The notes beneath the pieces were generated by a model. It searched no databases, was not told the origin of the DNA, and worked only from the letters and a program-made list of their open reading frames with translations. From Paracidovorax wautersii (GTDB lineage Bacteria > Pseudomonadota > Gammaproteobacteria > Burkholderiales > Burkholderiaceae_C): a stretch of DNA of 64,000 bases. This document shows, in pieces, positions 16,247 through 24,662 of this stretch (positions are counted from its first letter, which is position 1; each line of letters starts with the position of its first letter). A program made the position numbers and the translations under genes. The stretch spans positions 1 to 64,000 of the forward strand of contig NZ_FONX01000022.1 in the NCBI RefSeq assembly GCF_900113035.1, in the 5' to 3' direction.

Positions 16247-19036
16247 TCAATGTGCCTTGTCCCAGTTCGGCCCCACGCCCACTTCGGCCAGCAGCGGCAC
16301 CTTCAGCTCGGCCACCTCGGCCATGATGCGCGGCACTTCGGTGCGCACCCAGGCTTCGTGCTCGGCGGGCAGCTCGAACACCAGTTCATCGTGCACCTGC
16401 ATGATCATCAGCACGTCGGGCCGTTGTTCGTCCAGCACCCGCTGCACCTCGACCATGGCCTTCTTGATGAGGTCGGCCGCCGTGCCCTGCATGGGCGCGT
16501 TGATGGCGGCGCGCTCGGCGGCGCTGCGGCGCGGGCCGTTGGGCGAATTGATCTCGGGCAGGTACAGGCGCCGGCCGAAGACGGTTTCCACGTAGCCCTG
16601 GGCCTTGGCTGCGGCCTTGGTGTCGTCCATGTACTGCTTCACGCCGGGGTAGCGCTGGAAGTAGCGGTCGATGTAGGCGGCGGCGGACTTCGTCTCGATG
16701 CCGAGGTTCTTGGCCAGGCCGAAGCTGCTCATGCCGTAGATCAGGCCGAAGTTGATGACCTTGGCATAGCGGCGCTGCTGGCTGCTGACCTGATCGACCT
16801 CGACGCCGAACACCTCGGCCGCCGTGGCGCGGTGCACGTCCAGCCCTTGGGTGAAGGCGTTCAGCAGCGACTCGTCGCCCGAGAGGTGGGCCATGATGCG
16901 CAGCTCGATCTGGCTGTAGTCGGCGCTGGCGATCAGGCGCCCCGGCGGCGCGACGAAGGCTTCGCGCACGCGGCGGCCTTCGGCCGTGCGGATCGGGATG
17001 TTCTGCAGGTTGGGGTCGTTGCTGGACAGCCGCCCCGTCACCGCCACGGCCTGCGCGTAGTGCGTGTGCACGCGCCCGGTGCGCGGGTTGGCGAGCTGGC
17101 TGAGCTTGTCGGTGTAGGTGCCCTTCAACTTGGAGAGGCTGCGGTGCTCCAGGATCTTGGCGGGCAGCGGGTAGTCCTCGGCCAGCTTCTCCAGCACCTC
17201 TTCGTCGGTGCTGCGTGCGCCAGTGGCGGTCTTCTTGACCACGGGCAGGCCGAGCTTGTCGAAGAAGATCTCGCCCAGCTGCTTGGGTGACCCCAAGTTG
17301 AAGGGCTGGCCCGCGATCTCGTAGGCCTCCTGCTCCAGCTGCAGGATGCGCTGGCCCAGCTCGTGGCTTTGGCCGGCGAGCGTGGGGGCGTCGATCAGCA
17401 CGCCGTTGCGTTCGATGCGGAACAGCGCCTCGCTGCTGGCCATCTCCAGCGCGTAGATGTCGAGCAGGCCGGCCTGGCCCTGCAGCAGCGGCCAGAGCAC
17501 GCGGTGCACGTCCAGCGTCTGGTCGGAGTCTTCGCAGGAATAGGCCGTGGCCTTGTCCACAGCCACCTGCGCGAACGGGATCTGGTGCACGCCCTTGCCG
17601 CACAGGTCTTCGTAGCTGATGCCGCTGCGGCCCAGGTGGCGTTCGGCCAGGCTGGCGAGGCCATGGGGCTTGTGCACTTCCAGCACGTAGCTCTGCAGCA
17701 TGGTGTCGTGCGCGTAGCCGCGCACGTCGATGCCGTGGTTGGCGAACACGTGCCGGTCGTACTTGACGTGCTGGCCCAGCTTGGGGCGCGAGGCGTCTTC
17801 CAGCCAGGGCTTGAGGCGCGCCAGCACTTCGTCGATGGGCAGCTGCTCGGGCGCATCGGGGCCTTCGTGGCGCAGCGGGATGTAGGCGGCGGCGCCCGGC
17901 TCCACGCTGAAGCTGATGCCGACGATCTCGGCACGCAGCTCGTCGAGCGAGGTGGTCTCGGTGTCCAGCGCCACCAGCTCTGCTGCCTGGACGGTGGCGA
18001 GCCAGCGGTCGAAGGCCTCCCAGGTCAGCACGGCCTCGTAGGCCACCTCGCGGCCCTGGGCGGCTTCGGCCACGGCCGTGGCCTCGGACGAGGCGAACAG
18101 GTCGCCGCTGGCGCCAGGCTCGGTGGTGGCGCCGGCAGCGGCGGCAGGCGCGGCGGCTTCCAGCGCGCGGGCCAGGCCCTTGAAGCCGTATTTCTCGTAG
18201 AAATCGCGCAGTGCGCCCGTCTCTTCTGGGCCTACAGCTATCGAATCAATAGCAGGCAGCCCCTCGACATGGCCGACCAGGTCACAGTCGGTCTTGATGG
18301 TCACCAGCTCGCGGCCCTTGGGCAGCCAGTCCAGCGCGCCGCGCAGGTTCTGGCCGGCCACGCCCTTGATCTCGTCGGCGCGGGCGATGAGCGCATCGAG
18401 CGAGCCGTATTCATTGAGCCACTTGGCGGCCGTCTTGGGGCCCACCTTGGGCACGCCGGGCACGTTGTCCACCGCATCGCCCACCAGGGTCTGGTAGTCG
18501 ACCATCAGCGAGGGCGGCACGCCGAATTCGGACGTCACGCCCGCCACGTCGCGGCGCTTGCCGCTCATGGTGTCGATGATGGTGATGCGCTCGTTCACCA
18601 GCTGCGACAGGTCCTTGTCGCCGCTGGAGACGATCACCTCGAAGCCCTGGCGCGCCGCGCAGGAGGCCAGGGTGCCGATCACGTCGTCAGCCTCCACGCC
18701 CGGCACGCACACCACGGGCCAGCCCAGCAGGCGCACCACTTCATGGATGGGTTCGATCTGCGCGCGCAGGTCGTCGGGCATGGGCGCGCGCTGGGCCTTG
18801 TATTCGGGGTAGAGCGCGTCGCGGAAGGTCGGGCCGCTGGCGTCGAACACGCAGGCGGCGTAGCCGGCCGGCACCTCGCGCTTCAAGGCCTGCAGCATGT
18901 TGATCATGCCGCGGATGGCGCCCGTGGCGGGGCTGGTCGGGTCGCCGGGTACGGCCCGCAGGTCGGGCATGGCGTGAAAGGCGCGGTAGAGATAGCTGGA
19001 GCCGTCCACCAGCACCAGGGTCTTGGATTTGCTCAT
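16247..19036 (-). CDS. polA: DNA polymerase I
   Basis: This 929-residue enzyme carries all three activities. The 5'-3' exonuclease (about 1-290) has FDASGPTFRD, GVEADDVIG and SGDKDLSQLV. The 3'-5' proofreading domain has the metal-binding DTETTSL near 358, so proofreading is expected to be active. The polymerase domain (about 530-929) has motif A SADYSQIELRIMAHLSGDE near 707, motif B RRYAKVINFGLIYGMSSFG and motif C QVHDELVFE near 881. It fills gaps in repair and removes RNA primers. Oddly, a copy of the dispersed hairpin repeat (core 18237-18253) is translated in frame as LPAIDSIAVGP near residues 261-271, at the variable end of the 5' exonuclease domain. It is divergent from the DUF2782 gene, 59 nt between starts. 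Confidence 0.98.
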   Translation of the reverse strand: MSKSKTLVLVDGSSYLYRAFHAMPDLRAVPGDPTSPATGAIRGMINMLQALKREVPAGYAACVFDASGPTFRDALYPEYKAQRAPMPDDLRAQIEPIHEVVRLLGWPVVCVPGVEADDVIGTLASCAARQGFEVIVSSGDKDLSQLVNERITIIDTMSGKRRDVAGVTSEFGVPPSLMVDYQTLVGDAVDNVPGVPKVGPKTAAKWLNEYGSLDALIARADEIKGVAGQNLRGALDWLPKGRELVTIKTDCDLVGHVEGLPAIDSIAVGPEETGALRDFYEKYGFKGLARALEAAAPAAAAGATTEPGASGDLFASSEATAVAEAAQGREVAYEAVLTWEAFDRWLATVQAAELVALDTETTSLDELRAEIVGISFSVEPGAAAYIPLRHEGPDAPEQLPIDEVLARLKPWLEDASRPKLGQHVKYDRHVFANHGIDVRGYAHDTMLQSYVLEVHKPHGLASLAERHLGRSGISYEDLCGKGVHQIPFAQVAVDKATAYSCEDSDQTLDVHRVLWPLLQGQAGLLDIYALEMASSEALFRIERNGVLIDAPTLAGQSHELGQRILQLEQEAYEIAGQPFNLGSPKQLGEIFFDKLGLPVVKKTATGARSTDEEVLEKLAEDYPLPAKILEHRSLSKLKGTYTDKLSQLANPRTGRVHTHYAQAVAVTGRLSSNDPNLQNIPIRTAEGRRVREAFVAPPGRLIASADYSQIELRIMAHLSGDESLLNAFTQGLDVHRATAAEVFGVEVDQVSSQQRRYAKVINFGLIYGMSSFGLAKNLGIETKSAAAYIDRYFQRYPGVKQYMDDTKAAAKAQGYVETVFGRRLYLPEINSPNGPRRSAAERAAINAPMQGTAADLIKKAMVEVQRVLDEQRPDVLMIMQVHDELVFELPAEHEAWVRTEVPRIMAEVAELKVPLLAEVGVGPNWDKAH
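18215..18253. repeat. Two-hairpin palindromic repeat, copy D, inside polA
   Basis: Hairpin 2 is GCTATCGAATCAATAGC at 18237-18253, perfect arms and 7-nt loop. Hairpin 1 is GCCC/GGGC at 18215-18231, with a 5-nt spacer. It is translated in frame in polA (about residues 261-274) at the exonuclease-domain boundary. Confidence 0.7.
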
Positions 19037-19095
19037 GGACGGATTGTGCCCGCCACGGCCCGACCCGCGCCGGGCGCAAGGCCTACAATCCGGCG

Positions 19096-19470
19096 ATGCG
19101 CGCCGCTCACACCTCCCTGCTCCTGCTGGCCCTCGCCAGCGCCTCGGCCCTGGCTCAGTCCCAGGCTCCAGCCCCTGCGGCTGCTCCCGCCACGGGCGGC
19201 GCCGTCCAGCGCGAACCGGTGGACGAACGCGGCCAGGCCGGCAACCGCTACAACCAGCGTACCGAGCGCATCGTGGTGGAAGACGAAGGCAGCCGCGTGA
19301 ACGAGCTGCGCATCGGCGGCCAGACGCGCAGCATCACCGTGCAGCCCAAGACCGGCTCCATGCCCGAATACGAAGTGCAGCCGTCCGACGGCGCCCGCTC
19401 CAGCCCCGGCGGCCGCAACGGCTCCGAGACCATCACCGGCCCGCGCGTCTGGAACCTCGGCAAGTTCTGA
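19096..19470 (+). CDS. DUF2782 domain protein, exported
   Basis: A 124-residue protein with a Sec signal peptide (about residues 1-21, LLLLALASASALAQS), an Ala/Pro-rich linker, and the DUF2782 core: a TERIVVEDEGSRVNELRIGG strand followed by PKTGSMPEYEVQP. The function is unknown. It is a betaproteobacterial family commonly found beside polA and thrB, as here. The short periplasmic beta-rich core suggests a structural or binding role, but nothing more can be said. Start ATG 19096 opens the signal peptide. It is divergent from polA, and a strong intrinsic terminator follows 41 nt after the stop, so it is transcribed apart from thrB. Confidence 0.82.
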   Translation: MRAAHTSLLLLALASASALAQSQAPAPAAAPATGGAVQREPVDERGQAGNRYNQRTERIVVEDEGSRVNELRIGGQTRSITVQPKTGSMPEYEVQPSDGARSSPGGRNGSETITGPRVWNLGKF

Positions 19471-19511
19471 TCGGCGCCGCGGCTGCGGCCACGCCGGAGC
19501 CGGCACACCAG

Positions 19512-19536
19512 AGCGGGGCCATTGGCTCCGCTTTTT
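19512..19536 (+). terminator. Intrinsic terminator after the DUF2782 gene
   Basis: AGCGGGGCC and GGCTCCGCT form a 9-bp stem (one G-T pair) with a 3-nt loop, followed by TTTTT. It separates the DUF2782 gene from thrB. Confidence 0.88.
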
Positions 19537-19580
19537 AGCTTCTTCCCCGCCCCTTTTCCCCTTTGTTGTTGTCCTGACCG

Positions 19581-20540
19581 ATGGCCGTCTTCACCGAAGT
19601 CTCCCTACCCGAGGCCAGCGATCTGCTGCGCCGCCTGAATCTCGGCTCGCTCATCGAGCTGCGCGGCATCGAGGGCGGGATCGAGAACACCAACTACTTC
19701 GCCACCACCGACCAGGGCGAATACGTGCTGACGCTGTTCGAGCGCCTGTCGGCCGCACAGCTGCCCTTCTACCTGCACCTGATGAAGCATCTGGCGCATG
19801 CCGGCATTCCGGTGCCCGATCCGCAGGCGGATTCCGACGGCGACATCCTGCACCGCGTGGCCGGCAAGCCGGCCGCCGTGGTCAACAAGCTGCGCGGCAA
19901 GAGCCAGCTGGCGCCCCAGGCCGTGCACTGCGCGGCCCTGGGCACCATGCTGGCCCGCATGCACCTGGCCGGGCGCGACTACGACCGCCGCCAGCCCAAC
20001 CTGCGCGGCCTGCCCTGGTGGAACGAGACCGTGCCGGTCGTGCTGCCCCACCTGGATGCAGCCCAGGCCGCGCTGCTGCAGGCCGAACTGGCCTACCAGA
20101 ACCACATCGCCGCATCGTCCGCCTACGCCGCCCTGCCCCGGGGCCCGGTGCATGCCGACCTGTTCCGCGACAACGCCATGTTCGAGGGCGAGACGCTCAC
20201 CGGCTGCTTCGACTTCTACTTCGCGGGCGTCGATACCTTCCTGTTCGACCTGTCCGTGTGCCTGAACGACTGGTGCATCGACCTCGCCACGGGCACGCAC
20301 CACCCCGAACGCGCCGCGGCCCTGCTCGCCGCCTACCAGGCCGAGCGCCCGCTCACGGCCGAGGAACGCACGCTGCTGCCCGCCATGCTGCGCGCCGGCG
20401 CCCTGCGCTTCTGGATCTCGCGGCTCTGGGACTTCTACCTGCCGCGCGAGGCCGCCATGCTCAAGCCGCACGACCCGACGCATTTCGAACGGGTGCTGCG
20501 CGAGCGCGTGGCGCACCCGGTGCTCGCCAGCGCGGTCTGA
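19581..20540 (+). CDS. thrB: Homoserine kinase (APH-fold type)
   Basis: A 319-residue kinase of the aminoglycoside-phosphotransferase fold, the form of homoserine kinase used by many proteobacteria instead of the GHMP type. It phosphorylates homoserine in threonine synthesis. Visible are [20 protein letters not shown] near the N-terminus (nucleotide loop), [14 protein letters not shown] with the catalytic Asp near residue 193, and [17 protein letters not shown] with the metal-binding Asp. The length fits the family. The ATG at 19581 begins the conserved MAVFTEVS N-terminus. Downstream, the BPSS1780 gene follows after 267 nt. A terminator separates it from the DUF2782 gene, so it has its own promoter. 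Confidence 0.94.
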   Translation: MAVFTEVSLPEASDLLRRLNLGSLIELRGIEGGIENTNYFATTDQGEYVLTLFERLSAAQLPFYLHLMKHLAHAGIPVPDPQADSDGDILHRVAGKPAAVVNKLRGKSQLAPQAVHCAALGTMLARMHLAGRDYDRRQPNLRGLPWWNETVPVVLPHLDAAQAALLQAELAYQNHIAASSAYAALPRGPVHADLFRDNAMFEGETLTGCFDFYFAGVDTFLFDLSVCLNDWCIDLATGTHHPERAAALLAAYQAERPLTAEERTLLPAMLRAGALRFWISRLWDFYLPREAAMLKPHDPTHFERVLRERVAHPVLASAV

Positions 20541-20807
20541 CGCAGCGGCGCGAAAGACCCTGCGGCGCCGGCCCGGTGCGGCGTCCGCGCAACGCATTGG
20601 GCGCCCAGAAGCGCCGGAAACCCCTTACGGGCCCGGAGATGCAAGGCTTTGCGGCCTCCGCCCGCGCCGGGGCCTGACAATGGCGAAAACGCGTCCGCCC
20701 GCCGGCGCGCAACCGCTCACCGATCCCTTTTTCCTGATTCTGTTCAAGCACCCGGCCCGGGCCTCGCGGCCCCGGCCCTGCCCGCGATCCACGCACACCG
20801 CCACGCC

Positions 20808-21638
20808 ATGAAACTGCATATCGTCCCCGCCCGCGCCGGCCTGGAATGGGTCCGCCTCGGCATCCGCGTCTTCTGGCGCCAACCCATGGCGCTGGCCTCG
20901 CTGTTCTTCGTGACCATGGCCGCCATGTCGATCGCCACCCTGGTGCCGCTGATCGGCCCGGCCGTGGCGCTGGCGCTGCTGCCGGCCGCCACGCTGGCCA
21001 TGATGGTGGCCGCGGGCGACGCCACGCAGGGCCGCTACCCCACGCCCGCGCTGCTGCTGGTGGCCTTCCGCACCGGCCGCCAACGCCTGCGCTCCATGCT
21101 CACCCTGGGCGTGCTCTACGCCATCGGCTTCCTGGCGGTGATGGCCCTGTCCGCGCTGCTGGACGACGGGCAGTTCGCCCGCGTCTATCTGGGCGGCGAT
21201 CCCATGACGCGCGAAATCGCTGAGCAGCCCCAGTTCCAGGCCGCCATGTGGCTGGCCCTCATCCTCTACATCCCGCTGTCGCTGCTGTTCTGGCATGCGC
21301 CCGGCCTGGTGCACTGGCACGGCGTGCCGCCGGTCAAGGCCCTCTTCTTCAGCATCGTGGCCTGCACGCGCAACTTCTGGGCCTTCACCGTCTATGGCCT
21401 GGCCTGGACGGGCGTCTTCCTGGGCGCGGGCATCGCCGCCAGCGTGGTCGCCGCCCTGCTGGCGGTGATGGGGCTGGGCACGGGCATCATGGCCGGCATC
21501 ATGGTGGGCACCGCCATGCTGCTGGCGGCCATGTTCTTCACCTCGGTGGTGTTCTCGTTCCGCGACTGCTTCGAGCCGCCGGAGCGCCTGCCGGAGGCCT
21601 CCAGCGACAGCTATTCCACCCACACGCCGGTGGAATGA
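20808..21638 (+). CDS. BPSS1780-family membrane protein
   Basis: A 276-residue polytopic inner-membrane protein of a betaproteobacterial family of unknown function, named after a Burkholderia gene. The characteristic N-terminus VPARAGLEWVRLGIRVFWRQ (residues 5-24) precedes about six hydrophobic helices, with a conserved PPVKALFFSIVACTRNFWAF segment near 180. It commonly sits next to thrB and polA, as here, but no function follows from that. The C-terminal tail is short and polar. The ATG at 20808 precedes the conserved N-terminus. The upstream 267 nt hold short G/C hairpins but no recognised gene. Confidence 0.85.
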   Translation: MKLHIVPARAGLEWVRLGIRVFWRQPMALASLFFVTMAAMSIATLVPLIGPAVALALLPAATLAMMVAAGDATQGRYPTPALLLVAFRTGRQRLRSMLTLGVLYAIGFLAVMALSALLDDGQFARVYLGGDPMTREIAEQPQFQAAMWLALILYIPLSLLFWHAPGLVHWHGVPPVKALFFSIVACTRNFWAFTVYGLAWTGVFLGAGIAASVVAALLAVMGLGTGIMAGIMVGTAMLLAAMFFTSVVFSFRDCFEPPERLPEASSDSYSTHTPVE

Positions 21639-21669
21639 TTCATCGCGCTGCCACATTTGTCTGGCAGCC

Positions 21670-21703
21670 GCGTCACCTTCCTGTCATCGTTCATTCCTAG
21701 CAT
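21670..21703 (+). promoter_or_regulatory. Pho box and -10 element of the phoX-like gene
   Basis: GCGTCAC-CTTC-CTGTCAT (21670-21687) has the 7-4-7 layout of a PhoB site, with a perfect second half-site. Ten nt later comes TAGCAT (21698-21703) as -10, the usual distance at PhoB-activated promoters where the Pho box replaces the -35. It lies 105 nt upstream of a phosphatase gene, which supports the call. Confidence 0.75.
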
Positions 21704-21808
21704 CCACGGCGAAGGCGGCCCGGAACCCTCCGGCGCCGCTCCCCTGCCTGGAAGCTCGCCCCGCACGCAGATGCGGGTGGTCCGGGCCATCGCTGCCGCC
21801 CCACTGGA

Positions 21809-23770
21809 ATGAACATGCCATCCCCCTCCCTGCCTTCGCGCCGCAAAGCCCTGCAATTCCTGGCCGGCGTGCCCATGCTGCCGCTGGGCGCCGGCGCCGC
21901 TGCCGCCTTCGTCGCTCAAGCCGCCGCTGCCAAGGGCAGCACCGGCGCCAGCTACCGCGCGGCGAGCTTCGGCTCGATGGCCGCCCCCTCGCTCGCCACC
22001 CCCGCCGCCATGGCGACCACCACGGTGGGCTCCACGCTGAACGTGCAGTTCAGCGATGACTCCAGCCAGAGCTACCAGCTGGCCTACCAGCCTTTCTTCA
22101 TGACCGGCGACCAGGTGCCCAGCACGGCCGGCGGCACCATCCTGGCCGGCGGCTATTTCGACATCCACAACCGGCCGATCATCGACGCCTCGGTGCCCGG
22201 CAAGGAACGCCAGTTCTTCTCCGACTGCCCGGACGGCACCTCGCTGCTGAAGCTGGACAAGGCCCGCGTCCAGGGCGTGAAGGGCCACCCGGTGTTCGCC
22301 GTGGTGCAGTTCGAATACACCACCCGCAACCAGGCCCAGGCCTCGATGTACGGCCAGCTGCCCTCGCCCATCGCCGTGCTGACGCTGGACCAGGACCCGG
22401 CCACCGGCAAGCTGAGCCTGGTGAAGTACCACAACGTGGACACCTCGGCCGTGAAGGGCCTGTGGATCACCTGCGGCGCCAGCCTCTCGCCCTGGAACAC
22501 CCACCTGTCCAGCGAAGAGTACGAGCCCGACGCCATGCTGGCCACCAACGCCCAGTTGCAAAGCTTCAGCAAGAACCTGTTCGGCGACGCCACGAAGGCC
22601 AACCCCTACGACTACGGCCACATGCCCGAAGTCACCGTGCACCCCGACGGCACGGGCAGCATCAAGAAGCACTACTGCATGGGCCGCATCTCGCACGAGC
22701 TGGTGCAGGTCATGCCCGACCAGCGCACCGCGCTGATGGGCGACGACGCCACCAACGGCGGCCTGTTCATGTTCGTGGCCGACAAGGCGAAGGATCTTTC
22801 CGCCGGCACGCTGTACGTGGGCCAGTGGACGCAGACCTCCGGCACCGGCCCCGGCGCCGGCAACATCCGCTGGATCCGCCTGGGCCATGCCACCAGCGCC
22901 GAGATCAAGGCCCTGGTGGACGGCGGCATCAAGCCCGCCGACATCATGGACGTGAAGACCAGCGACCCCGCCGACAGCAGCTACACGCAGATCTTCTTCA
23001 ACGGCAAGAAGAACTGGGTCAAGCTCCAGCCCGGCATGGACAAGGCCGCCGCCTTCCTGGAAACCCACCGCTATGCCGCGCTCAAGGGCGGCTCGATGGG
23101 CTTCACCAAGATGGAAGGCACCACCGTCAACGTCAAGGACAAGCGGGCCTATTCCGCCATGTCCTACGTGCAGAGCAGCATGCTCAAGGGCAACGCCGCC
23201 AACCAGGGCGACATCCAGGTCGAAGGCCCGAAGGCCGGCGCCGTGTACGAGCACATCCTGATGGGCGACCAGAAGGACACGGCCGGCAACCCCATCCACA
23301 GCGAATGGGTGTCCGTGCGCATGGAGGCGCCCGCCGCGCTGATCGGCGAAGACCTGGCCAAGGCCGACGCCCTGGGCAACCTGGCCCACGCCGACAAGAT
23401 CGCCAACCCCGACAACATCAAGTTCGCGGAAAAGCTGCGCACCCTCTTCATCGGCGAAGACAGCGGCATGCACGTGAACAACTTCCTCTGGGCCTACAAC
23501 GTCGATACCCAGCAGCTCAGCCGCGTGCTGTCGGTGCCGGCAGGCGCCGAATCCACCGGCCTGCAGGCGGTGGACGAGATCAACGGCTGGACCTACGTGA
23601 TGAGCAACTTCCAGCACGCCGGCGACTGGGAGAGCCCGCTGCACGACGTGGTCAAGCCGAAGCTCGACCCGCTGGTGCGCGCCAACTACAAGGACCGCTT
23701 CGGCGCGTCGGTCGGCTACCTGACGGCCGTGCAGACGCAGATGACGCTCGACAAGCCCAGGAAAGGCTGA
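21809..23770 (+). CDS. PhoX-family (DUF839) alkaline phosphatase, Tat-exported
   Basis: A 653-residue protein with a twin-arginine signal (SRRKALQFLAGVPMLPLGAG, about residues 10-29, cleavage region AAFVAQAAAA) and a DUF839/PhoX beta-propeller body. Typical stretches include ITCGASLSPWNTHLSSEEYE near 225 and YDYGHMPEVTVHPDGT. Members are secreted phosphatases with iron-calcium active sites that release phosphate from esters. A Pho box lies upstream, so expression under phosphate starvation is expected. Start is uncertain: ATG 21809 has little ribosome-binding site, whereas ATG 21815 has GGAA at 6-nt spacing. A strong terminator follows. Catalytic residues were not individually assigned. Confidence 0.88.
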   Translation: MNMPSPSLPSRRKALQFLAGVPMLPLGAGAAAAFVAQAAAAKGSTGASYRAASFGSMAAPSLATPAAMATTTVGSTLNVQFSDDSSQSYQLAYQPFFMTGDQVPSTAGGTILAGGYFDIHNRPIIDASVPGKERQFFSDCPDGTSLLKLDKARVQGVKGHPVFAVVQFEYTTRNQAQASMYGQLPSPIAVLTLDQDPATGKLSLVKYHNVDTSAVKGLWITCGASLSPWNTHLSSEEYEPDAMLATNAQLQSFSKNLFGDATKANPYDYGHMPEVTVHPDGTGSIKKHYCMGRISHELVQVMPDQRTALMGDDATNGGLFMFVADKAKDLSAGTLYVGQWTQTSGTGPGAGNIRWIRLGHATSAEIKALVDGGIKPADIMDVKTSDPADSSYTQIFFNGKKNWVKLQPGMDKAAAFLETHRYAALKGGSMGFTKMEGTTVNVKDKRAYSAMSYVQSSMLKGNAANQGDIQVEGPKAGAVYEHILMGDQKDTAGNPIHSEWVSVRMEAPAALIGEDLAKADALGNLAHADKIANPDNIKFAEKLRTLFIGEDSGMHVNNFLWAYNVDTQQLSRVLSVPAGAESTGLQAVDEINGWTYVMSNFQHAGDWESPLHDVVKPKLDPLVRANYKDRFGASVGYLTAVQTQMTLDKPRKG

Positions 23771-23823
23771 AGCGCCCTCCCTGGCCGGCGCCCTTCGCAG
23801 GGCCGGGCCAGGCACCCAGAAGA

Positions 23824-23847
23824 AACGAGGCCCGGGGCCTCGTTTTT
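23824..23847 (+). terminator. Intrinsic terminator of the phoX-like gene
   Basis: AACGAGGCC and GGCCTCGTT enclose a short C/G loop, followed by a T-run. It lies about 55 nt after the stop codon and also faces the convergent nudK gene. Confidence 0.87.
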
Positions 23848-23904
23848 CTTTGGGGGCATCCCGCCCGTGCCATCCCGCGCCGCGAGCCCTGCAGCCCCGG
23901 TGCT

Positions 23905-24504
23905 CTATCGCGCCTTCGGCAGATCGGGAAAGAGATGCAGGGCGGCGTACTGCAGCAGCATGATGGTCTTGCCGTCCCGTATCGTTCCCGCCTCGACCAT
24001 CGCCAGCGCTTCGGCGATGCCGACCTCCAGCACGGCGATGTCTTCGCCCTCTTCCTCGATGCCGCCGCCTTCGGATTGCCGGTCGCCCGGCTGGTATTCG
24101 CCCACGAAGAAGTGCAGGCGCTCCGTCACCGAGCCGGGGCTCATGAAGGCGTCGAAGACCTTGCGCACCTCGTGCACGCGGAAGCCCGTTTCCTCTTCCA
24201 CTTCGGCGCGGATGCGGACCTCGGGCGCAGCGTCGTCGAGCAGCCCCGCAGGCGTTTCGATCAGCAGGTCGTCATGGCCGTTGACGAATGCGGGATAGCG
24301 CAGCTGCCGGGTGAGGACGACGGTGCGGCGCTGCAGGTCGTAGAGCAGGATCGTGGCGCCGTCGCCCCGGTCATAGGTCTCGCGCGACTGGCGCTGCCAG
24401 CGGCCGTCGCTGCGCTGGAAGGAGAAGGTGGTCTTCTTCAGCACGTACCAGTCGTCCGACAGGGTCGTGACGTCTTCGATGCGGATACGGTGGGCAATGC
24501 TCAA
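23905..24504 (-). CDS. nudK: GDP-mannose pyrophosphatase NudK-type Nudix hydrolase
   Basis: A 199-residue Nudix enzyme that should hydrolyse GDP-mannose or a similar nucleoside diphosphate sugar. The Nudix region ETPAGLLDDAAPEVRIRAEV with EEETGF (about residues 90-116) has the same altered signature seen in E. coli NudK. The downstream RKVFDAFMSPGSVTERLHFF and IEEEGEDIAVLE blocks match that enzyme closely. No ATG fits. I chose the TTG at 24504, preceded by GGAG six nt upstream and giving MSIAHRIRIED at the expected N-terminus. An alternative upstream ATG would add a long low-complexity tail. It is convergent with the phoX-like gene. Confidence 0.88.
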   Translation of the reverse strand: MSIAHRIRIEDVTTLSDDWYVLKKTTFSFQRSDGRWQRQSRETYDRGDGATILLYDLQRRTVVLTRQLRYPAFVNGHDDLLIETPAGLLDDAAPEVRIRAEVEEETGFRVHEVRKVFDAFMSPGSVTERLHFFVGEYQPGDRQSEGGGIEEEGEDIAVLEVGIAEALAMVEAGTIRDGKTIMLLQYAALHLFPDLPKAR

Positions 24505-24662
24505 CGGGATCTCCTGGGAAGGTTTCGGCGATGGCGGCCGGCCCCGCCTCGGCAACGGCGGACCGGCGGACGGCGAGAAGCAGCGAGAGGCCATGAGGGG
24601 CGGAAAGCGGCGGCCAGGGCCCGGACGCACCGGGCCCGTGACAGGCCTCACTCAGCCTCCGC

